From: Agrocybe praecox
Lineage: Eukaryota; Basidiomycota; Agaricomycetes; Agaricales; Agrocybaceae
Assembly (NCBI GenBank): GCA_964017145.1
Contig: OZ024840.1
Coordinates: forward strand, 4,092,001 to 4,156,000
Length of the DNA: 64,000 nucleotides
Direction: 5' to 3'
Below, in pieces: positions 1-10,575 of this stretch. The notes under the pieces are model-generated. The model did not search any database. It had not been told where the DNA came from and saw only the letters and a program-made list of their open reading frames with translations. A program made the position numbers and the translations under genes. How positions within the stretch are numbered: the stretch's first letter is position 1; every line of letters begins with the position of its first letter.

Positions 1-3000
1 TTCTCAATATGATGGATGATCACGCGCGGGCCCGACGAATTGCTTCTTATGATATCCTTGGGACGACCATCGAGGATGTTTTCCTTGCCGTCATGGGAGA
101 TAACGATCCCTCGAAAAGGCAGTCTGTTGAAAGCCTTGGGCTTGGCTTAGATCCTGACGGTATGTCAGTGGACGACATCGCTTACTCTCCTTTGCTCGAA
201 AGCAGTGTTGGCCTTGGCCTGACTGACGGAAGAGCCGTGTCACCGTTTCGACAAGCCTTCACGGTGTTTCATAAACGAGCACTCATAGCAAAGCGTGCTT
301 ACATGACACCACTCCTAGCCATTATCGTTAGCGTCATTGGTGCCTGCGTTCCTCTGACATTTATCAAAGGAAAGCAACAGCCATGCACTTTCCAGCCAAC
401 AATACCCACTGTATTACCACTCGTACTGCCTCTTTCCCCTCCGCTTTTGAACTCGACCACATTTGGAGGACCTGCCCACGTCATTGAGTCACCTCCGGGA
501 CTACTCTCTCCATTAGATGAAGTTTTTGAAGTCACCAATGTGGCCGACAACTCATCTTTCATTAACATGATAACTGCCAACTTCAGAAATATATCGACTG
601 GCGGCATCTCTCTGAATAACGATACCGGCGAATCCTTGTTTGCTTGGGAAGCAACTGTCCCTGGTATCAAGGGATCCGCTATGTTGAACTTGGCTTCCAA
701 TACCCTATACTCTCGCGCAATCAACAACTCTATTTCATCCCTATCCCGTGATACTCAGGATGCCGACCCGGTAGACTTCATTATCTCAAATTATGCAGCC
801 CTCCAAAGAGTAGCGTCGGCGACACTTGTGTATTTAAAGTGGTTGTTCTTTTTTGGAGGAGTAATGGTTAGTCTGACTTGTCCGACCTCGTCTTATTTTT
901 CATTTCTCACTATTTCTAGGCTGTCTACCCTGCATTCTACGCTATCTATGTGTCTAAGGAAAGAAGGACAGCAGTGCAGGCCATGCAGTTATCCAATGGG
1001 CTGAATAACCCCATCGGCATGTGGCTCGGTCATCTCATGTTCGACATGATTCCCTCCATTATATTATCGACAATCATAGTCATTATATTTTCTGTCATCT
1101 CAGACCAATTTCGGGCTTTGGGCCTCTTGGTACGATCGCATCTTTTTTTCATGCTAAAATAACTAAAGGTTATTTTGTAGTGGTTCGTTATGGTTCTCTA
1201 TGCCATCAGTGGTACACTTTTCGCGTATGCTCTTTCCTTGATGGTCTCGTCACCTTTGGCTGCATTTGCTATCTCGGCAATATATCAATTTCTCTGCTTC
1301 GTTGTGGGTAGTAAATCTCCAGTTACTCTGCATTTTACTGAAATCTTTTACTAGACCTATTTATCTTCGTACCTTCTGGTCTTCACATTTGGAAAAGTAT
1401 CCGAAACAACAAGGACAACGACCGTAATTCACTTTACTATTTCGTTTATTGCACCAATAGCGAGTCTCGTAAGTCGTCTCTTTCTACTGGATGCATCGCG
1501 CTGCTGATCATCCTTAGGCTCGTGCGACGCTTGTGTCGGTGAACTTATTCTCTTTGCTATGCAATGGCTCCGATGATATCAGCATCGGACAATTATTATC
1601 CATCGAAAAATTTGGCGGACCGATCCTCTATCTTATCCTATATGCAGTTGCTCTGCTTATCGTTCTTGTCTTCGTGAACTCTGGATCTCGCGTGAAGCGC
1701 AAGTTCCGTAGAGACCGTAAGAAGCTTTATCTAGGCCACGATGCTCCTCCTCCTCCAGATGTCGTTGCAGAAGCCGAAAGGGTCCAAACCTCTGATGATC
1801 CTCTTCGAGTTCTTAATGTGTCCAAGACGTACTATGGGAAGCGAGTAACAGACGACGTCAGCTTGGGTGTACCCAAAGATAACATATTTGCCCTGCTGGG
1901 ACCGAACGGCGCTGGAAAGACTACGACATTCAATATAATCCGTGCGTTACAAGTTTGTTATTTTTATCTGCATATATATACTGACGATTCTGACTCCACA
2001 GGCGGCGATGTTTATCCAGATCATGGAGATATTCTTATCAAAGGAGCTTCGATGGTTAGAGATCCTCGAGCTGCTCGCTCTTCTCTGGGCGTCTGTCCCC
2101 AATTTACAGCCATCGACTCACAATTAACCGTCCGAGAACACCTAATCATTTATGGACGATTTAAAGGCCTCCAAAGAGGCGAAGAACTTAACCGCAACAT
2201 AGACATCATATTGGAGGCGACTTCCTTGACGATGTATGCAAACAGATTGGCGGAGAAATTATCAGGAGGAAACCAACGAAAACTCGCATTGGCCATAGCG
2301 CTCATGGGCAATCCAGCCGTTATTTTGATCGATGAATTTTCAACGGGTGTGGATCCCAAGATGAAAAGAGATATGTGGAAGACTTTGCGCAAGGTTTCCA
2401 TAGGGAAAGCCATAGTCATAACTACGCGTACGTTGTGACTTTACTAGCCTCTTTCGTCCTCCGCCTTCGATGCTCATTCTGGCTTTCATTCAGATTCCAT
2501 GGAGGAAGCGTCAGCCCTGGCGAATAATGTGGGGATACTTGCAAAACATATGTTGGGTAAGTCATTTTCAGATGTTCGTTCATAGTAGTCATGATATTGA
2601 ATCCATTTTCTTTCAGCCGTTGGGACTATAGAAGACCTGTCTGCCCGATATGCCGCATATGAGGTCCACTTTTCGTGTCGCTCTAGAGCTGATGTTCTCC
2701 AAGCACGTAGACTGATGTCCCAGGTCCCCGGATCCCGCAAATCTGACGACGTAGCGACTCGTTTCGAAGTACCCATCGACGGAGAATTTTCCCTGGCTCG
2801 ATTGTTCAACCTTCTCTCGAGTCAGGGTGATTTCCTGGAGTATACAGTTGAACGGGCATCCCTAGAAAGCGTTTTCTTGAAGGTGGTAAAAGGTGAGGAA
2901 CGGAAGGATGGAGGAATGTTTCGTGCACATCGGGATGAACCTCATTTAGATGTGGAAAGACCCTCTGGCTTCATGCATATTCAGCCACACAAAAGTCTTG

Positions 3001-3260
3001 TGCGCTTCCCCAACCCACAGGAGTCTAGCAGGCCCCCTAGTCAACGGAACTCTGTTGATTACAAGAAGAGCAGACCTTCGAATCAAAGGAGCTCATTGGA
3101 TTTTGGGTCCACGCAAATTTCATTGCAAGTCATGATTCCAAATAAAATGAAAGGAGACGAAGAGACCTCTTCTGGCTGGTATCGACACCCGACGCCTCAG
3201 ACTTCTCGAGCTGCTCCAAGGCTAGTACCTCTTCGGCCACAAGGGCCGAGACCTGCTTGA
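1..3260 (+). CDS. ABCA-type ABC transporter, C-terminal part (5' truncated by window edge)
   Basis: Predicted membrane lipid exporter of the ABCA subfamily; only the end of nucleotide-binding domain 1, the second membrane domain and NBD2 are in the window. Model: join(<1..866,920..1129,1181..1303,1355..1468,1518..1941,2002..2427,2494..2556,2617..3260); phases agree at all seven introns. The first visible residues match the complete paralogue at 10576 just after its NBD1. Visible motifs: Walker [13 protein letters not shown] (about 1900-1935), signature LSGGNQRKL (about 2262), Walker B with DEFSTG, and the H-loop histidine rebuilt across the 2427/2494 junction (THSMEEA). Exons 2-4 are 210, 123 and 114 nt, identical in length to their counterparts in the paralogue. 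The last exon adds a basic, Ser/Pro-rich tail of roughly 100 residues that the paralogue lacks. Substrate unknown. It converges on a zinc-finger gene about 520 bp downstream. Confidence 0.9.
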
Positions 3261-3780
3261 AGGAAAAATCGACACCTTCCCGAGATAGTAGAAACTTAAT
3301 GCGCATATAATTGTCAAGGACACCTATGTAAAATTATAACCAAAGATGTATCAAATAAGTAGGTTAACGTCCCAAGCTATGGATTATATATTTGTTAATT
3401 ATATATGAGGGGTTATGGGTCTACGATTCGATCCAATTTAGGTGTTCACCAGCTCGGTGGACCGAAAAATCATGGGTTTTAAAGGGCTAGTTTTCAAGGT
3501 ACCCATTAGGAGGAGTTCCACGTCCTCTACCATCAAAGTCGCCGCAGTTCGACTGTGATCTTTCAATCACTGTTAAATATTTTTTATTTCCAGTTAGACT
3601 CACTAAGGCGTTTCACAGCTCGGTTTTCAGAGGACTGTTATTTGAAGGGGTACAATACACTTGGATTTAAAATTGTGGAAACAAGACAATGATAACGACT
3701 GCAGTTGATTTGAAACGATATCGTATATAACAAAGGCTAAGAAGAGGGATATCGCTGACGGAAATGTGTTTCAAGTATGG

Positions 3781-4788
3781 TTACATGGTGAGCCTTCCCA
3801 TCCGCCCGAGCATTTGGTCCATCGCATTCTGCACGGCTTTGTTTTTCATGACGCCACATTTGTTGCTCTCGAAGTGTTGCGCAAGGGCGCTAAGGGTTGT
3901 AAAACGCGAGCCACAGTTTGGACCGCGGCAAAGATAAACTTTGTCCTGGTGTTTAGGGCTAGCGAGGTGGGAGTTGAGTGCCCTCAGGGTACTGAATTCG
4001 TTGCCGCAAAGGCAGCACTCATAAAAGCAACCATTCCAGGAACGGTCAGTGGCGATGTACGTTATATCCTGAGAGGGGCCTCCTATCATCCTCGCAGGGT
4101 CGGTAATGACATTGTTCTTGTCGTTTTCGCGAATGAATTTATCTATCACCTTGCGCGTGACACCGGATGAGCATGCCCCGTTTTCAAGATGCAGCACGAG
4201 GGCAGAGTGCGAGATAAATGCTCCTCCGCATTTGAAGGGGCATTTAATGTCCTTTGGTCGATGAACGGATGAATTTAGGTGCTGCATAACGTCAAAGTCA
4301 GCTCTGGACGTGAGAAACGGATATGAGGGACAACGTACTGTATTGAGATTATTTGCGGATATGAATAACCGTTTGCATGAAGCACAGTAATGGTGTTTGG
4401 GGGATTGTCGATAATGTTCATGCAGGCCAGTGGCATTACGGAAAGCCATTTTGCACTCGGTGCAATAATAATGGCAAGATTGCATATGGCTTTTTAAGTC
4501 TTCGGAGTCGTCAAAATGTTTATCGCAGTACTGGCAGTAAGCATGTTGTGGACTTTGGACCCAATGCTCTTTGCGCCTGGCCCGTGTAGCAAAATCCCGC
4601 CTGCAAGGAATACAGGGATTATGGGCAGGGTCGTCGGAATTTACGCTATGCTGGTACTCGGACGAAGAGTAATATTCATGGCAACGTTCGCAATACTTCC
4701 CCGCGATAATTAACATATTTTGTTTGAGGTTGAAGTGACTGTGAGTGAGGTTCAAAGACGCGTCTCGCTTGTGAAAGTTGAATGCCAC
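3781..4788 (-). CDS. C2H2-type zinc-finger protein, copy A
   Basis: Multi-finger protein built of CxxC...H-x(4-5)-H/C units such as CQYCDKHF, CTECKMAF, CASCKRLF and CCLCGNEF. Model: complement(join(3781..4281,4339..4788)), 316 aa; an internal ATG at 4716 aligns better with the starts of copies B and C and would give 292 aa. The 57-nt intron (4282-4338) is a multiple of three without a stop, so an unspliced reading also stays open; copies B and C have an intron at the same place that cannot be read through, and removing it aligns NNLNT with the following HLNSSVH. About eight fingers, no other domain visible. The family resembles uncharacterised basidiomycete zinc-finger proteins; DNA or RNA binding is inferred only. 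It lies tail-to-tail with the partial ABC transporter. Confidence 0.82.
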   Translation of the reverse strand: MAFNFHKRDASLNLTHSHFNLKQNMLIIAGKYCERCHEYYSSSEYQHSVNSDDPAHNPCIPCRRDFATRARRKEHWVQSPQHAYCQYCDKHFDDSEDLKSHMQSCHYYCTECKMAFRNATGLHEHYRQSPKHHYCASCKRLFISANNLNTVRCPSYPFLTSRADFDVMQHLNSSVHRPKDIKCPFKCGGAFISHSALVLHLENGACSSGVTRKVIDKFIRENDKNNVITDPARMIGGPSQDITYIATDRSWNGCFYECCLCGNEFSTLRALNSHLASPKHQDKVYLCRGPNCGSRFTTLSALAQHFESNKCGVMKNKAVQNAMDQMLGRMGRLTM

Positions 4789-7163
4789 CCAACGTTTAGT
4801 TAGGTGAAAATTTTAAGGATATCGCGTCGTTTAGAGTGAGAGAAGGCGAATCTCGCAGAGAGTGCGGGGGAAAAAAAGAAGAAAGAAGTTACTAAATTGC
4901 AGATAGGGGCTAATTTATACAAAACAGTTGTGACTGTGACTGTTACTGTGACTAACTGATAGGACTCATTCGGTTTCTTTCCCTCCAAGCAAAAGATATG
5001 ACATTTATAAATAGACTACTTGTTGAATTTTTGTCTGAAATTTCTAACGTGCTTCGCACGCACAAATAGGGATTTTCAGCAGTGCCCTACTGAAAACATC
5101 TTTTTTTTTTGTTTCCTTTGCTTTTTGGTCTGCTCGAGTAGCCCAATAAATTATTGTAGTATTAACCACCATTATAAAAAATATGGTTATTTTAAAACAT
5201 GCGTATATGAAGTGTTAGACCGTAATTGCGGTCCAAATTTAAAAAAGAATAAGATGTGTGTGTCAGTCATCACTGTTCGCAGATATATATGTATATTTTT
5301 ATAAATTTATATAAAGTGAAATATATTTTATTCAAGAAACCATAAATCCGTGTGACTGGATAAATGGAGGGTTGCGTGCAGAAAAGGCGTGTCCGAGAAA
5401 ACACGTGACTGATCGAAGACGCGTCCCAAACTACTCGACTCAAAGTTGGAATCAGACTCAAAGAGAGAGCGTGTCGTTGGGAGCCAACCGTCAATGACTT
5501 GAATGTCTGGGATGCCCCAGGCGAACTGGTGTGGCTGCCCAGTGGCTGTACCAAACACTGAAGAGGAGAGGTGGGTGGGAGCAAAAAAAGGACCCGAGAG
5601 TATTAAGTAGCGAGAAAGCGAGAAAAGTGAGTGAGGATTTTTTCGCACTCGAGCAAGAAAGAGCGACGAGATGAAAAGGAATTTCAGGGCTGGGTATGTA
5701 TTGCTAAATTAAAAGAGTTAGGGGTGCTAATGAAGATCCGAAGGAGCGACTCAAGAAGGGCGTCGATCTTCCTTCCTGGCCATCTTATCGACATATCCGC
5801 ACCACTCAAAAAACCACAACACCGTAATTTGATTTTAATAATTCACCATTAATCACTTTCATTTCTTGTGCTCATTATTTGGTCAGTCTGTATGTGAGTT
5901 TGGACCTTTTCGCAAACACATGTAGTAAGATATCAAGACAGCAAATTTGAATGAAGTGCATTATTCTATCCCCTCTTTAATTGCAGAGGCAAGCCGATAA
6001 ACTCGGCCATATATATACTTGGGAATTTTTATAGAAGAAAAGTGCTTCAAGCAACTCAAGCTACATGATCAGGACACAGGGGAATATATATATAGAGTTT
6101 TAAGGGTTTCATGGCTTACACTAGCGGACGCAAAAAATCATTGAATATTTCTCCGAAGATAACAAACAATGTTGCCGGGTGGGAAAAAGATAAGAGAAAG
6201 CGAGGGCACCGGGACCGAATCGGAGGCCTCCGAGGTACGAGGTATGAGTGAGGAAGAATTAAAAGATATAAGATTGGGGATTTCATGGTTCGGATTCTCT
6301 CGAGTCCATCATCGTTCAATTCTCAGGGAAGACCGTGCAACGTCATGACGAGATACCGTTCTACTACTCTCCGGTGCACAAGTAAGTGATATCAAGATAC
6401 TCAACAGCTTGTCAGTGTCACTAGTCAAAGATTCACTCATTTTAGACACATCTTTCTTCCTACTTTTCATGCTATCTGAGTAATTCGTCCCATCCCTTCT
6501 ACGCTATGCATATGTCACGGCAACAGAAAGAGAACGAACAGCCCAACGACTGCGTTCCCCGTTGGACTAGGTGGTCGTAGGCAAGGCTCCCTGAGCGCAC
6601 GGCCTTCAATGCCAGTCTCCGGACGTGTAGTAATCGGATTTATATCTTCGGTAATCATTAAATACGGGTGCATATTGACATACAGTAATAAGTGCACAAT
6701 AATAGGTTGAAGTAATTAATAAGGTAGTAAACACATACCCTGCGCATAAGCGCGGGAATGTTAGATTAACAATGACTCGCACGCCTGTCGTTTTGACAGG
6801 ACCGGGACATTTACCGTGACGTAGACCCTTTCGACTGGTGAGACGACTGGCACATATGCTAAAATGTAATTAGTCTTGGAATAAGTTTGCAATATTTAAG
6901 AAGATAAGTACTATTTCAAATCTTTGGCGTGTTGGAAAAGGAGCCTATATGGGATGCAATAATGACTTAACAATGGCTATACTATCTATATATAGTTTAA
7001 GCGTTCAGCATTCCATTCGTTCATCGAGGAGTAATACACGGCGATACACATTTTTAAATAACATCTAGTAAAAACGATACAAGAAAGTAAAAGTGTGCTA
7101 AATGGTTGCGCAAATAATTACCATTTGATACGAAAGAAGTAAACGAAGAATAAGTGGAACCTT
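4789..7163. other. AT-rich intergenic stretch, no gene found
   Basis: About 2.4 kb between zinc-finger copies A and B. The open frames here are short, overlap on both strands and show no recognisable domain or intron-linked continuation. The distal part (about 6966-7037) is duplicated downstream of copy C (see repeat entries). Nothing else could be supported. Confidence 0.6.
6966..7037. repeat. 3'-flank repeat of zinc-finger copy B (unit 1)
   Basis: A stretch containing the core ctatatatagtt and then a purine/pyrimidine pattern ending cattcgttcat is recognisably similar to 8718-8780, which is the 3' flank of copy C. This shows that the duplication of copies B and C included non-coding flank. 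Confidence 0.6.
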
Positions 7164-8087
7164 CTAGTCAGAGTCCCCAGCCAAGATACTTTGGATCTGA
7201 TTGAAAATAGAGTCTATCGTATCCCGGACTTCCCATGATATGTCGCATTGCTCGCTCTCAGTGTGTTGCATTAGACCGCTGAAAGCCAAAAAACGTTTTT
7301 CACAATTGAAACCATCGCACGTGTATATCTTCTCGTTATGCTTGGGGCTTGCGAGATGTTGATTGAGGGCCGTCAGCGTTTCGAACTCTGCGTAACAGAG
7401 ATAACATTCGTAGTGTTGCCCATTCCACGAACTCTCTATCGTTGCGGGGCGGGTGATAACGTTGTCAGGATCGTATTTGCGAACCTCTTTATCTACACTC
7501 TTTCGAGTGATTCCTGATCGACACCTGCCGTTCTCCCAGTGTAAAACCACGGCTGATGCTGAAATGAAAAGAGTGTCACATCCTGGACACACTATATTCC
7601 TGGGTCGATGCGCAGAAGACCGCAGGTGCTGTAAATTGCGCTTAATGCTCCATACGAGTGACCATGATGGTATCCGAAGTCATACCTCGTTGAGATTATT
7701 ATCAGAAGTGAAATCACGTCTGCAAAAAACACACGCAAATTCGTGATCTGGAGATTGCTGGTAATGTTCGTCCAAGCCGTATTCGTCCTCGAAAACCTTT
7801 CTGCAACGCTCACAATACTCGTGGTCCGACTGGTAGTGGCTCTCCAATTCATCAGGGTCGGAGAAATGTTCATCGCAGTGCTGGCAGTAATTGTGGCGCT
7901 GGCTCTGGACAAAATGCTCTTTCAGCGCATTCCAGCTCGAGAAGTCGCGATTGCATTGATCACAGAAGTTATGGTTTTCAGATCGCAAAGCATGGTCAAT
8001 CCAGGTTCCCCTGAAGTGGTTGAGGCATTTGCGGCAAAATACCATAACGCCAATGAATGTTGGGTTAGCTTGAAGGCGTGGCCACAA
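7164..8087 (-). CDS. C2H2-type zinc-finger protein, copy B
   Basis: Intact member of the zinc-finger trio. Model: complement(join(7164..7628,7686..8087)), 288 aa; a start at 8045 (MVFCRKC) matches the start of copy C and gives 274 aa. The 57-nt intron interrupts between NNLNE and HLRSSAHRP. Fingers visible in order include CRKCLNHF, CDQCNRDF, CQHCDEHF, CERCRKVF, CVFCRRDF, CPGCDTLF, CYLCYAEF and the terminal CEKRFLAF. Exon 1 counted from 8045 is 360 nt, the same as in copy C. Codon 15 is Trp, which is the residue replaced by a stop in copy C. The function is unknown; a nucleic-acid-binding role is inferred from the fingers. The upstream region retains an ABC first-exon relic, so this gene was probably once divergent from a transporter. 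Confidence 0.85.
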
Positions 8088-8270
8088 AATAACGGATGTG
8101 AATCGTTAACTGAGTAGTAATTAGGAGATTAGAGAAGATTCAAGATGATAAGTTGAAAAGTAGTTGTCTCAGGTCTGTCGTAGTGGAATGCATGAGGCAG
8201 CTGGATTATGTAAACCTAAATTAGGAATGAAATTAGCACTTGGTGGCTGTGCGGTCAAAGCTGGGTCACA

Positions 8271-8306
8271 GTCTCGTCGAAGAACTGGGCCATAAGAGCT
8301 TTGTGC
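8271..8306 (+). pseudogene. Relic of ABC transporter first-exon/intron boundary
   Basis: These 36 bp match 10630-10665 (end of exon 1 and donor site of the complete ABC gene) at about 31 positions by eye, including the shared gaactgggcc. The donor GT of the intact gene reads AT here, and no ABC coding sequence follows. Upstream, both copies also share a ggtggctgtgc motif (about 8241 and 10207). Read as the remnant of a lost transporter copy. Confidence 0.55.
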
Positions 8307-8717
8307 AGAGAGGGTACTACTCGCCTTTGTAGTATTGGGTGCTTATGAACATGGTCACTTCGGCGCACTCAGTCTCCCGAAGCCGAATAACTTTGTGTGT
8401 ATATTTTCAATAGTCAAATGGTGGTATAAATCAATGGACAGCGACAGTTTCACATTGCAAATCAAGGTAGTAAGAACACGCGCCATGCGTGGCCACAGGA
8501 ATGTACTACATACATAAGTTTTTCTATAGGAAAACTAAGTAGGAGCATACCTCTCGTTCTTAACAATACGTAGACATTTTATTGAGGAGACGACCGCGAA
8601 TGTCTTCGTCACGTTAGTAAAATTTCTTGTTGATTCTTGAACTTTCTTGCACAGGTTGGAAGGGAACATTTACTGTAATACGGCCAGTTTAAAATTTTAG
8701 GGGCTGGTTTTGCTAAA

Positions 8718-8780
8718 ACCGGACTGTGGCTATGCTGTCTATATATAGTTCAAGCGCTCGTCGTTCTGCTCATTTATTGG
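8718..8780. repeat. 3'-flank repeat of zinc-finger copy C (unit 2)
   Basis: Counterpart of 6966-7037, with the shared ctatatatagtt core followed by caagcgctcg (taagcgttca in unit 1). It lies about 260 bp beyond the stop codon of copy C, a similar distance to that of unit 1 from copy B. Confidence 0.55.
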
Positions 8781-9039
8781 ATTTTCGTCTGTTATAGTTG
8801 TAAAAGAACTTATATGCGCATTTAAATTTTATTGGTAATACACAAAGTATCTGCTACCACAGCTCACAAAAGTGGAAAAGCACCCTAAAAATGACTGGGC
8901 AAATAGTGATTAGTATACTTTGTGTACACATGACGATTTGACGATTGGTACCAGTTATGATTCTAGCAACCTTGAAGCTGGTATTTTGCAACAAAATGAA
9001 AAAGAAGAAGAAGAAATTGAGGCAGAAATCCCGACTCTC

Positions 9040-9962
9040 CTAGTAGTTCCAGGTCAATCTTCCTTGAACCTGTTGGAAAACAGAGTCCATCGTATTCTGA
9101 ACTATTCTGAACTTCAAAACGTCGCATTTCTTGCTCTCGATGTGGTGCATGAGGGCGCTTAGAGCAGAAAAACGGTTTCCGCAGCAAGGTCCACGGCAGA
9201 TGTATGACTTCTCTTGATGCTTGGGGCTGGCAAGATGTTGATTGAGGGCCACCAGAGTTTTGAATTCTCCGTGGCATAGGTAGCACTCAAATCGTCGTCC
9301 GTTCCAGGAGGCACTCGAGGCGAAGTAGGTGATTTCATGGGAGGCGTCACCTATCATCCTGGCGGGGTCGGTTATTATGTTGCATGTGTCATGCTCGCGA
9401 ACTACTTTGTCTACTATCTTGCGAGTTACTCCTGATCGACAACCCCCGTTCTCGCAGTGTAAAACCATGGCCGATGTTGAAATAAAACGATCGTCGCATC
9501 CTGGACATTTCATATCCTTGGATTGATGTACAGAGGACCTCATGTGCTGTAGACTTGACTTGAGTCTCCATATGCGCGACCGAGCATAATATCATGTCAT
9601 ACCTGGTTGAGACTGTTAGCGGGCGTGAAGTCACGTCTGCAGGAAACGCATGCGTGTTCGTGCTTTGGAGACTGCCGGTAATGTTCGTTCAGGCCATTTT
9701 CGTTTTTGAAAACTGTTTTGCAGGATGTGCAATAGTCGTGGGACGCTTGATAATGGCTCTCTAATTCATCGGAGTTGGAGAAATGTATATTGCAATACTG
9801 GCAGTAATGGTGGCACTGGCTCTGGACCCAGTGCTCTTTCAGCCCGAGCCACTTCGGAAAGTCGCGATTGCATTGAACACAGAGGTTATGATTTGTAGAT
9901 TGTAAAGCGTGGTCAGTCTAGGTTCCATTGAAGTGGTTACGGCATTTTCGACAAAAAGCCAT
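9040..9962 (-). pseudogene. C2H2-type zinc-finger protein, copy C, interrupted by one nonsense codon
   Basis: Model by homology: complement(join(9040..9546,9603..9962)). Exon 1 is 360 nt, exactly as in copy B, and the 56-nt intron has normal GTATG...CAG ends. The fingers (CRKCRNHF, CVQCNRDF, CQYCNIHF, CTSCKTVF, CVSCRRDF, CPGCDDRF, CYLCHGEF) are all present. The only lesion is TAG at codon 15 (bases 9918-9920), where copy B has TGG (Trp). No in-frame ATG follows in exon 1; the first is near the start of exon 2, so re-initiation would lose over 100 residues. Apart from this codon nothing is decayed, so the change is recent, a sequencing error, or bypassed (see findings). The gene is divergent from the complete ABC transporter, about 610 bp apart. 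Confidence 0.8.
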
Positions 9963-10575
9963 AACGATGGATGTCGATGAATGTCGGTTTGAAAGCGCAG
10001 ATATGCTTGATGTAGGTACAAAGTTTGAAAAAATGGGGAGGGCCTTGATGGGCGGTACTTAGAAAGATTAGTTAAGGAACCCAAGGTAGCTACTGATCTG
10101 TCTGTTTGCCTTGATAGTATCAGAAATGAGGAAGACGACCTTACCTAGGGGTCATGGTAGCGCAGCTAATTTAGGATTCCCCATAATTAGATCAAAAATA
10201 GTCATAGGTGGCTGTGCTATCCATTTTGGTCCTCCGAAGTCCGAACCTCCCGACCCTCTTCCTTACTCCTATTGTCGAGCGATAATTCTTTCTGACACTC
10301 TGACACCATTAACGGCATCTCATGATAGTTGCATCAACGAAGATCACTGTTATTGCAGAAGAATAATATCACCCTTTGAACATCACAATCATGTACCTCG
10401 AACGCCAACCAGACTGGGCAGGCGGCTTCCCCGGTGTGGCTAACGCACATCTTTTATATCGTCCTACCAGGCATATTTCGCCGCGTTGGATTTTGTAAAA
10501 TGTCGGCGTCGATGAGGAGAATATCTCTCTTTTCGAACCCACCCTACTAGCACATCTGCTCAAGGGTCATAACCT

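Noticed and set aside
3421..3475. Possible tRNA-like stretch with a ttcgatcc motif
   Set aside because: No acceptor stem or anticodon arm could be folded around it.
5270..5852. Overlapping frames on both strands near 5.3-5.8 kb
   Set aside because: No domain, no consistent splice partners, and AT-rich surroundings.
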